A stretch of DNA of 10,923 nt. Origin: Pseudomonadota bacterium. GTDB taxonomy: Bacteria; Pseudomonadota; Gammaproteobacteria; Steroidobacterales; Steroidobacteraceae. The translations under genes and the position numbers were made by a program. The DNA lies in contig JAFEDW010000048.1 of assembly GCA_018241455.1 (NCBI GenBank), forward strand, positions 1 to 10,923, in the 5' to 3' direction. The notes under the pieces are model-generated. The model searched no databases, was not told the DNA's origin, and was given only the letters and a program-made list of their open reading frames with translations. Position 1 is the stretch's first letter, and each line of letters starts with the position of its first letter. Positions 5,585 to 10,923 of this stretch are shown piece by piece.

Positions 5585-6048
5585 GTACCGTTGCAGTCGG
5601 CCGCATCGTTCCTGATTTTTCACTGCCCGCCACGGGCGGGACGCCGTTCCGCCTGCGCGATGCGCGCGGCGCGGCGCTGGTGCTGTATTTCTATCCGCGC
5701 GACAGCACGCCGGGCTGTACGCTCGAGGGGCAGGATTTCCAGCGCCTGCTGCCGGCCTTCAGGCGCGCCGGCGCGCAGGTCTGCGGCATTTCGCGCGACA
5801 GCATGGCGGCGCACGAGAAGTTCTGCGCCGCCCAAGGCTTCAAGTTCCCGCTGCTGGTCGATGCCGACGGCGAGGCCTGCAAGCTGTTCGACGTCATCCA
5901 CGAGAAGAACATGTATGGGCGCAAGGTGCTGGGCATCGTGCGCAGCACCTTCCTGATCGACGCGGCCGGGAAACTCAGGCGCGAGTGGCGCAAGGTCAAG
6001 GTCGAGGGCCACGCGGCCGAGGTGCTGGAGGCAGCGAAGGCACTGTGA
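5581..6048 (+). CDS. bcp: Thiol peroxidase, Bcp/PrxQ-type peroxiredoxin
   Basis: This peroxiredoxin reduces H2O2 and organic or lipid hydroperoxides and is recycled by thioredoxin or glutaredoxin. The 155-residue product has the thioredoxin-like fold motif YFYPRDSTPGCTLEGQDF, with the peroxidatic Cys at 46. The usual second Cys five residues later is replaced by Gln51. Another Cys at 82 (in KFCAAQGFKFPLL), 36 residues downstream, sits where the second PrxQ subgroup has its resolving Cys in helix α3. C68 and C100 also exist. The conserved FLID strand and Arg121 (in IVRSTFLID) are present. The ATG overlaps the gcvR stop by 4 bases and the stop overlaps the phoH start by 4 bases, so the gene sits in a tightly coupled three-gene unit. 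The gcvR–bcp pairing is conserved in E. coli. Confidence 0.96.
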   Translation: MSTVAVGRIVPDFSLPATGGTPFRLRDARGAALVLYFYPRDSTPGCTLEGQDFQRLLPAFRRAGAQVCGISRDSMAAHEKFCAAQGFKFPLLVDADGEACKLFDVIHEKNMYGRKVLGIVRSTFLIDAAGKLRREWRKVKVEGHAAEVLEAAKAL

Positions 6049-7451
6049 AAGCGCGCTCGCGGCGACTGTTCGTGCTCGACACCAACGTGCTGATGCACGA
6101 CCCGACCGCCATCTTCCGTTTCGCCGAGCATGACATCTACCTGCCGATGGTCGTGCTCGAGGAACTCGACGCCAACAAGAAGGGCCTGTCGGAAGCCTCA
6201 CGCAATACGCGGCAGGCCAGCCGCTTCCTCGACGACATCATCCGCGGGGTCACGAAGGCGCAGATCGATGCGGGCCTGCCGATCCCGTCGGCGCGCACTG
6301 ACAACCACGGCAAGCAGCCGCCAGCCGGGCGCCTGTTCTTCCAGACGCGGAGCCTGGGCAGCGGCCTGCCCGACAACCTGCCGGGACACGGCGCCGACAA
6401 CCTGATCCTCGGCCAGACGCTCGCGCTCCAGCAGGAACATCAGCAGACGCGCGTCGTGCTGGTGTCGAAGGACATCAACCTGCGCATCAAGGCGGCCGTG
6501 GTCGGCATACACGCCGAGGACTACTACAGCGACAAGACCATCGAGGACGCCGACGTGCTGTACACCGGCAGCGCACGGCTGCCGGCCGATTTCTGGGAGC
6601 AGCACGGCCGCGACATGCGCTCGTGGAAGGAGGCCGACCGCACCTGGTACGAACTGTCCGGGCCGGCGGTGGCCGACTGGCACGTCAATGAATTCGTCTA
6701 CGAGGACGGCGCGGCCGGCATCGAGGCGCTGGTGCGACGCATGCACAACGGCGCGGCTACGCTCGAACTGGTGCGCGATTTCCGCAGCGACCGGCACAGC
6801 GTGTGGGGGGTCACGGCGCGCAACCGCGAGCAGAACTTCGCGCTCAACCTGCTGATGGATCCGGAGATCGACTGCGTGACGATCCTGGGCCCCGCCGGCA
6901 CCGGCAAGACGCTGCTGGCGCTGGCCGCGGGGCTGCTGCAGACGCTGGAGCGCAACCGCTACGCCGAGATCATCATGACGCGCGTGACGATCCCGCTCGG
7001 CGAGGACATCGGTTTCCTGCCCGGCACCGAAGAGGAAAAAATGGAACCGTGGATGGGCGCGTTGATGGACAACCTCGAGGTGCTGACGCGCAGCGAAGAA
7101 GGCGGCGCGTGGGGGCGCGCGGCCACCAACGACCTGCTGCGCAACCGCATCAAGATCCGTTCGATGAATTTCATGCGCGGCCGCACCTTCCTCAACCGCT
7201 TCATCATCGTCGACGAAGCGCAGAACCTGACGCCGAAGCAGATGAAGGCACTGATCACGCGCGCCGGCCCGGGCAGCAAGCTGGTGGCGCTCGGCAACAT
7301 CGCGCAGATCGACACGCCCTACCTGACGGAAACCACTTCGGGCCTGACCTATGTCGTCAACCGCTTCCGCGGCTGGCAGCACGCCGGGCACATCACGCTG
7401 TTGCGCGGCGAGCGCTCACGGCTCGCCGATTTTGCTTCCGAACAGCTGTGA
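6045..7451 (+). CDS. PhoH family protein with N-terminal PIN domain
   Basis: A 468-residue fusion of a PIN ribonuclease-like domain and a PhoH ATPase. PIN part (about res 8–150): LDTNVLMHDP with D12, LEELDANKKG with E40, GADNLILGQ with D118, and VLVSKDINLRIKA with D143, so a complete acidic active site is present. PhoH part (about res 250–468): Walker A GPAGTGKT (res 282–289), Walker B IIVDEAQNL (res 387–395) and the C-terminal LLRGERSRLA motif. The mycobacterial homologue PhoH2 has RNase and RNA-unwinding activity; the role in gammaproteobacteria is not settled. The GTG at 6045 is chosen because it overlaps the bcp stop (GTGA), has GAAGG 4 bases and GGAGG 13 bases upstream, and gives a PIN domain at the very N-terminus. 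E. coli PhoH lacks the PIN part. Co-transcription with gcvR and bcp is likely. Confidence 0.93.
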   Translation: MKARSRRLFVLDTNVLMHDPTAIFRFAEHDIYLPMVVLEELDANKKGLSEASRNTRQASRFLDDIIRGVTKAQIDAGLPIPSARTDNHGKQPPAGRLFFQTRSLGSGLPDNLPGHGADNLILGQTLALQQEHQQTRVVLVSKDINLRIKAAVVGIHAEDYYSDKTIEDADVLYTGSARLPADFWEQHGRDMRSWKEADRTWYELSGPAVADWHVNEFVYEDGAAGIEALVRRMHNGAATLELVRDFRSDRHSVWGVTARNREQNFALNLLMDPEIDCVTILGPAGTGKTLLALAAGLLQTLERNRYAEIIMTRVTIPLGEDIGFLPGTEEEKMEPWMGALMDNLEVLTRSEEGGAWGRAATNDLLRNRIKIRSMNFMRGRTFLNRFIIVDEAQNLTPKQMKALITRAGPGSKLVALGNIAQIDTPYLTETTSGLTYVVNRFRGWQHAGHITLLRGERSRLADFASEQL

Positions 7452-7478
7452 ACCGGAACCCCGCGGCTTCGCGCCGGT
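7452..7478 (+). other. Bulged hairpin between phoH and bepA
   Basis: Right after the phoH stop, ACCGG (7452–7456) and CGCG (7462–7465) pair with CGCG (7470–7473) and CCGGT (7474–7478). This forms a 9-bp stem with a 5-base bulge (AACCC) and a GCTT loop. No T-tract follows. It could be a 3'-end stabiliser or an attenuator before bepA, or just chance pairing in GC-rich DNA. Confidence 0.3.
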
Positions 7479-7509
7479 CGAATCGCTGATGTCACCCCCA
7501 GGCCAGCCC

Positions 7510-9003
7510 ATGCGGCGATCGCTGCACCCGTTCTACGCCGCACTGGCGGGGCTGCTGCTGTCCGTGGTGGGCGTGACGGCCGCCGCGGCCGGTGATACCG
7601 GCGCCGTGGCCAGCCAGTTGCCCGACATGGGCTCGCCCGAAAATGCGATCCTCAGCAAGAGCGACGAATACCAGATCGGCCTGATGGCGATGCGCGAATT
7701 GCGCGGCCAGGACCTGATCCTCGAGGATCCCGAGCTCACCGACTACATCCAGCAGCTCGGCTCGAAGCTCGCGGCGCAGGCGCGCGACGACGACCAGAAT
7801 TTCCAATATTTCATCATCCGCTCGAACGAGATCAACGCGTTTGCGACCTACGGCGGCTTCATCTGCGTCAATTCCGGATTGGTGCTGCTGACCGAAACCG
7901 AATCCGACCTCGCCGGCGTGCTGGCGCACGAGACCGCGCACGTGCGCCAGCGCCATATTGCCCGCTCGATCCTGGCGCAGAGCCGCATGTCGCTCGGCAC
8001 GACCGCCGCGATGCTCGCCGCCGTGCTGATCGGTGCGGCCAGCGGCGCCGGTGGCCAGGCGATGGAGGGCGCGATCGCGATGAGCCAGGGCGTCGCGCTG
8101 CAGCAGAGCATGAATTTCACGCGCGGCGAGGAAGAGGAAGCCGACCGCGTCGGCATCGGCCTGCTGGCCGGAGCCGGCTTCAACACGATGGCGATGGCCA
8201 ACTTCTTCGAGGCAATGGGCCGGCGCGAGGGCATCGACGAGATTGCCGGGCCGCTCGACATGCTGCGCAACCACCCGGTGACGCGCGATCGCATCGCCGA
8301 GGCGCGCGAACGCGCGGCGCAGTACGCGAAGGACCCGGTGCACGAATCGATCATGTTCCAGTGGATGCGCGAACGCCTGCGCGTGCTGGTGGCGCCGGCC
8401 GACAGGGACATGACGGTGTACTACGCGCGCATGCGCGAACGCCGGCCGCTGACCGATCCGGAACGCTACGGCGAGGCGCTCGCGCAGACGCGCAACAACC
8501 AGGCCGCGGCCGCCGCCGTGACGCTGCGCGAACTCGTCGACAAATACCCGCAGATCACCGCGTTGTACGGCGCGCTCGGCCAGGCGCTGCAGGCCGACCA
8601 CCAGTCGGCCGAGGCGCTGGCGCTGTTCGCGCGGGCAATGGCGCTGTTCCCGCGCAACGTGCCGCTGTCGGTGCGCTATGCCGATACGTTGATGCAGAAC
8701 GGGCGCGCCAAGCAGGCGCACGAGCTGCTGCTCGACGTGTTCAACAACACGCAGCCGACGCCCGAGCAGATCCGGCTGACTGCGCTCGCCGCCAGCGCCG
8801 CCGGCGACACCGGCGATGCGTCGTACTACATGTCCGAATTCGACATCAGCAACGGCGACCTGGCGCTCGCCAACCAGCAACTGGAACTCGCGCTGGCCTC
8901 GCCCAACCTCACCTCGGTGCAGCGCCAGCGCTTCCGCGCACGCCTCGACGAGATCCGCGAATGGATGCGCGAGCAGCGCCAGTCGCGCACCGCCGCGCAG
9001 TGA
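7510..9003 (+). CDS. bepA: Periplasmic M48 metalloprotease with TPR domain, BepA type
   Basis: BepA is a periplasmic zinc protease and chaperone that promotes LptD and BAM-substrate assembly and degrades stalled outer-membrane proteins. The 497-residue product (E. coli 487) has an N-terminal Sec signal (RR n-region, hydrophobic res 8–22, cleavage near TAAAA-G), the zinc motif HETAH (H140, E141, H144) followed by VRQRH, and the third ligand in GEEEEADRVG (probably E208). The segment RNHPVTRDRI carries H255, which corresponds to the regulatory His246 of E. coli BepA. TPR helices fill about res 310–495. The ATG at 7510 was chosen for the compact signal peptide; an in-frame ATG at 7489 adds 7 residues, and neither has a strong ribosome site. 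It follows phoH by 58 bases and precedes mlaA. Confidence 0.94.
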   Translation: MRRSLHPFYAALAGLLLSVVGVTAAAAGDTGAVASQLPDMGSPENAILSKSDEYQIGLMAMRELRGQDLILEDPELTDYIQQLGSKLAAQARDDDQNFQYFIIRSNEINAFATYGGFICVNSGLVLLTETESDLAGVLAHETAHVRQRHIARSILAQSRMSLGTTAAMLAAVLIGAASGAGGQAMEGAIAMSQGVALQQSMNFTRGEEEEADRVGIGLLAGAGFNTMAMANFFEAMGRREGIDEIAGPLDMLRNHPVTRDRIAEARERAAQYAKDPVHESIMFQWMRERLRVLVAPADRDMTVYYARMRERRPLTDPERYGEALAQTRNNQAAAAAVTLRELVDKYPQITALYGALGQALQADHQSAEALALFARAMALFPRNVPLSVRYADTLMQNGRAKQAHELLLDVFNNTQPTPEQIRLTALAASAAGDTGDASYYMSEFDISNGDLALANQQLELALASPNLTSVQRQRFRARLDEIREWMREQRQSRTAAQ

Positions 9004-9044
9004 CGCACGCGATGGGCTTTGTCTCGCCGCGCCGCGGCCACCGC

Positions 9045-9053
9045 TGCTAGAAT
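9045..9053 (+). promoter_or_regulatory. Extended −10 promoter of mlaA
   Basis: TGCTAGAAT contains an extended −10 (TG, one base, TAGAAT; the hexamer matches 5 of 6 to consensus). It ends 6 bases before the mlaA ATG at 9060. There is no Shine–Dalgarno sequence in the 6 bases TCGCGG between them and no clear −35 at the normal distance, which is consistent with an extended −10 promoter. Initiation 7 bases downstream would fall on the A of the start codon. A short GC hairpin (9026–9038) lies just upstream and may help end the bepA transcript. Confidence 0.52.
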
Positions 9054-9059
9054 TCGCGG

Positions 9060-9881
9060 ATGAAATTCCGATCCATCGGCGCGGCCTGCGCCGCAGTGTT
9101 CGCCCTGGGCCTGGCTGGCTGCGCGAGCGTGCCGGGCGCCAAGCACGACCCGCGTGATCCCTTCGAGCGCTTCAATCGCGGCGTGTACCGCTTCAATACG
9201 GCCGCCGACCACGCGGTGTTGCGGCCCGCCGCGCGGGCGTGGAAGGCGGCGGTACCGGCGCCAGTGCGGCGGGGCCTCGGCAATTTCATCGGCAACCTCG
9301 AATACCCGGTGACGATCCTCAACGACCTGTTGCAGGGCAAGCTGCGCCAGGGGGCGGACGATTTCTCCCGCCTGCTCGTCAACAGCATCGCGGGTCTCGG
9401 TTTCTTCGATCCGGCGACCTCCGCCGGACTCGAACGGCACGACGAGGATTTCGGCCAGACGCTCGGCAAGTGGGGCATGCCGGCCGGGCCTTACCTGATG
9501 CTGCCCTTGCTGGGCCCGTCGAGCCTGCGCGATGCACCCGCCAAGCTGGCCGACGAGTACAGCGACGGCCGGCATTATCTCAAGGATCCGTATTTGCGCT
9601 GGGGACTGTGGGCCGCAGACAAGGTTGAATTCCGGGCCGGACTGCTCGACACCGACGCGGTGCTCGAGCGCACCTACGACCCGTACGCGTTCGTGCGCAA
9701 CGCCTGGCTGCAGCGCCGGGAATACCAGGTGCGCGACGGCGCGGTCGACGAATCGGACTTCGACCCGGGCGCCGATGCGCCAATTGATGCACCGACCGAT
9801 ACGCCCGCTGACAAGCCGGTCGGGGCTCCAACCGATTCGCCGGCGCCTACCGCCCCGCCAGCAGATCCTCCACGTCGCTGA
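9060..9881 (+). CDS. mlaA: MlaA/VacJ family outer-membrane lipoprotein
   Basis: MlaA forms a ring in the inner leaflet of the outer membrane that removes mislocalised phospholipids and hands them to MlaC. The 273-residue product has a lipoprotein signal with lipobox LAGC (Cys21) followed by Ala, fitting outer-membrane retention. The family signatures are DPFERFNRGVYRFN (res 33–46), GNFIGNLEYPVTILNDLLQG (res 74–93), DFGQTLGKWG (res 130–139), GPYLMLPLLGPSSLRD (res 143–158) and YDPYAFVRNAWLQRREYQV (res 206–224). After about residue 226 a low-complexity Asp/Pro/Thr/Ala tail runs to the end. The last 11 codons overlap the 3' end of mlaB on the other strand by 35 bp. The ATG at 9060 is 6 bases after a −10 element, so the message may be leaderless. 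Confidence 0.96.
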   Translation: MKFRSIGAACAAVFALGLAGCASVPGAKHDPRDPFERFNRGVYRFNTAADHAVLRPAARAWKAAVPAPVRRGLGNFIGNLEYPVTILNDLLQGKLRQGADDFSRLLVNSIAGLGFFDPATSAGLERHDEDFGQTLGKWGMPAGPYLMLPLLGPSSLRDAPAKLADEYSDGRHYLKDPYLRWGLWAADKVEFRAGLLDTDAVLERTYDPYAFVRNAWLQRREYQVRDGAVDESDFDPGADAPIDAPTDTPADKPVGAPTDSPAPTAPPADPPRR

Positions 9882-10170
9882 CGCGCGCCAGCGCCAGCAG
9901 CGCCGCTGGCAGCGCCGTGAATTTCATTTCACGGTGGGCGCCCTTGGCCCACGCCAGCCAGTCCACCAGCAGCGCCAGGCCGCCGCTGTCGGCGCGCTCC
10001 ACCTTGCTCATCTCCACGACAATCGCACCGCTCGCCTTGCCAAAGGCTGCGCGCCCCTGCTCGCGCAGACCGGCCACGGTGGCCAGCGTCAACGCGCCCT
10101 GCAGCGTGTAGTGGCCGTCAGCCGGCCCACGCTGCAAGCCCGGGGTTGGCTCCGCCCCCGCCACGCTCAT
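9847..10170 (-). CDS. mlaB: STAS-domain protein MlaB of the phospholipid ABC transporter
   Basis: MlaB is the small cytoplasmic STAS subunit that binds the ATPase MlaF and is needed for assembly and activity of MlaFEDB. The 107-residue product shows the STAS pattern: a β-strand YTLQGALTL (res 21–29), a helix, then IVVEMSKVERADSGGLALLV (res 50–69) leading into DWLAWAKG. Ser62 takes the place of the conserved Thr in the E. coli DTGGLALL motif, a conservative change at the site implicated in the MlaF interaction. The start overlaps the mlaC stop by 4 bases (ATGA), giving coupled translation. The 3' end overlaps that of the opposing mlaA gene by 35 bp. The identification rests on domain and operon position together. 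Confidence 0.9.
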   Translation of the reverse strand: MSVAGAEPTPGLQRGPADGHYTLQGALTLATVAGLREQGRAAFGKASGAIVVEMSKVERADSGGLALLVDWLAWAKGAHREMKFTALPAALLALARVSDVEDLLAGR

Positions 10171-10853
10171 TTGCTGTTGCCCGTCTGCTTTTCGAGCCGG
10201 TCGATCAGCGCGTCGACGCCGTGCGCGTCGATCTCGGCGCCAAAATCATCGCGAAAGCTCTTCACGTAGCTGATGCCTTCGATGACGACGTCCCAGGCCA
10301 TCCAGCCGCGGGCCGTGTGGTGCAGGCTGTAGTTCACTGCCACGACCGTGCCGTCGTTCTTGCGCACCTGCGTGCGCACCGTCGCGTTCGGCGACGCGGC
10401 ATCGCCCTTGTACGGGATGACCTTGAGTCGGTCGCTGGTGAAATCGAGCAACGCGGTGCCGTAGTTGTCGAGCAGCGAATGGTAGAAGGCGTTCACGAAG
10501 CGCTGGCGCTGCTCGGGTGTTGCGCTGTTCCAGTGCCGCCCGAGCACCAGCCGCGCGGAATAGTCGGTATCGAAATGCGGCAGCAGGATGCGGTCGACCA
10601 GGCCGTCGATCTTCGCCGGATCGCGGCGGTACTCGTCGCGATGCGCGTCGAGCTCGCGCAGCATCGCCTGCGCAGCCGTTTCGATCAGCTGGCCGGGATC
10701 GGAATCGTCGACGGCCACCGGTGCGGCGGCGGCCGGTGTCGCGATGGCCGCAGCCGACGCGCCGCCGGCAGCAGCGGCGGCGAGCACCACGGCGAGCAGC
10801 GCCGAAATGGCGTGCGGCATGAAAAGGAATCGCGTTCGATTACGGCTTGGCAT
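10167..10853 (-). CDS. mlaC: MlaC, periplasmic phospholipid-binding transport protein
   Basis: MlaC shuttles phospholipids across the periplasm between MlaA and the MlaFEDB complex. The predicted 228-residue product has a Sec signal peptide (basic res 3–8, hydrophobic res 15–34, AXA-like cleavage near GASA-A). The MlaC/Ttg2D family pattern follows: LVDRILLPHFDTDYSARLVL (res 85–104), W108, RQRFVNAFYHSLLDNYGTAL (res 116–135), and WMAWDVVIEGISYVKSFRDDF (from res 184). The start at 10853 is preferred because AAGAAGG lies 6 bases upstream. The ATG at 10820 (217 residues, still with a signal peptide) lacks a ribosome site, and the ATG at 10883 lies deeper inside mlaD. The gene overlaps mlaD by 14 bases and mlaB by 4. 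Confidence 0.94.
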   Translation of the reverse strand: MPSRNRTRFLFMPHAISALLAVVLAAAAAGGASAAAIATPAAAAPVAVDDSDPGQLIETAAQAMLRELDAHRDEYRRDPAKIDGLVDRILLPHFDTDYSARLVLGRHWNSATPEQRQRFVNAFYHSLLDNYGTALLDFTSDRLKVIPYKGDAASPNATVRTQVRKNDGTVVAVNYSLHHTARGWMAWDVVIEGISYVKSFRDDFGAEIDAHGVDALIDRLEKQTGNSK

Positions 10854-10923
10854 CGCCATCCTTCTTGCCGGCGATGCCGGCAAACAGCTTATTGACCAGA
10901 TTTTCCAGCACCAGCGCCGATTG
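10840..10923 (-). CDS. mlaD: MlaD, MCE-domain subunit (only the C-terminal end)
   Basis: The last 27 codons and the TAA of a gene that enters the window from the right. The frame reads QSALVLENLVNKLFAGIAGK and ends KKDGDAKP. This corresponds to the E. coli MlaD tail SAMVLEDLIGQFLYG, the C-terminal helix that lines the central pore of the MlaD hexamer, followed by a short charged end. Its position immediately upstream of mlaC is the standard mlaFEDCB order. The MCE domain and the membrane helix lie outside the window. Confidence 0.85.
   Translation of the reverse strand, partial: QSALVLENLVNKLFAGIAGKKDGDAKP
10860..10866 (-). promoter_or_regulatory. Ribosome binding site of mlaC inside mlaD
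   Basis: AAGAAGG on the minus strand, within the last codons of mlaD, lies 6 bases before the ATG at 10853. It abuts another ATG at 10859, which is too close to use it. It is the only good ribosome site among the four candidate mlaC starts. Confidence 0.6.

Noticed and set aside
6198..7391. A 397-codon open frame on the minus strand, antisense to the PhoH gene
   Set aside because: The translation is rich in Arg, His, Ala and Val with no domain signature. Long antisense frames are expected where third positions are nearly all G or C.
7492..8880. A 462-codon open frame on the minus strand, antisense to bepA
   Set aside because: Same composition artefact. The opposite strand carries a complete M48 protease with signal peptide, zinc site and TPRs.
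10820..10883. Alternative mlaC starts at ATG 10883 and ATG 10820
   Set aside because: 10883 would overlap mlaD by 44 bases and put extra residues ahead of the signal peptide. 10820 has no ribosome site. 10853 has AAGAAGG at 6 bases.

Overview
The window looks like a core chromosomal segment of a GC-rich gammaproteobacterium. The gene orders dapA–bamC-like lipoprotein beside gcvR–bcp, then bepA, and dnaX–ybaB–recR, are those of gammaproteobacteria. Heavy G/C bias at third codon positions explains the many long but meaningless antisense reading frames. A relative of the Xanthomonadales, Nevskiales or Steroidobacterales would fit, but the sequence alone does not fix the order. I see no insertion sequence, integrase, prophage gene, CRISPR array, toxin–antitoxin pair with a separate antitoxin, or compositionally foreign block. 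No stretch longer than about 110 bases lacks a gene or RNA.

Layout. (1) 1–819, plus strand: the 3' part of rsgA, a circularly permuted ribosome-assembly GTPase cut by the window edge. (2) 858–3667, minus strand, read right to left: tRNA-Ser(GGA), 4.5S/SRP RNA, dnaX, ybaB, recR. The two RNA genes lie about 8 bases apart. dnaX–ybaB–recR is the classic replication and recombinational-repair operon. (3) 3677–3725: an AT-rich gap that carries an apparent intrinsic terminator for the dapA operon and a probable promoter for the tRNA. (4) 3748–4925, minus strand: dapA (lysine/diaminopimelate synthesis) overlapping by 4 bases a 92-residue lipoprotein that sits where bamC normally sits and resembles only its N-terminus. 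(5) 4926–5032: a divergent promoter region. (6) 5033–9003, plus strand: gcvR (ACT-domain regulator), bcp/prxQ (peroxiredoxin) and a PIN–PhoH ATPase, joined by 4-base start/stop overlaps, then bepA (periplasmic M48 protease with TPRs). (7) 9060–9881, plus strand: mlaA. (8) 9847–10923, minus strand: mlaB, mlaC and the last codons of mlaD, the 3' part of an mlaFEDCB operon that converges on, and overlaps, mlaA.

How the genes fit together. The right half is an envelope-maintenance neighbourhood: BepA polices outer-membrane protein assembly, MlaA/C/D/B move phospholipids between outer and inner membrane, and the small BamC-like lipoprotein may touch the BAM complex. The left half is information processing: ribosome maturation, clamp loading, recombination, protein targeting and a tRNA.

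I did not find a clearly new defence or mobile system. The observations most worth a second look are the very short BamC-like lipoprotein, the overlapping 3' ends of mlaA and mlaB with a low-complexity MlaA tail, the apparent leaderless starts of mlaA and gcvR, and the tightly packed tRNA-Ser–4.5S RNA–dnaX unit.
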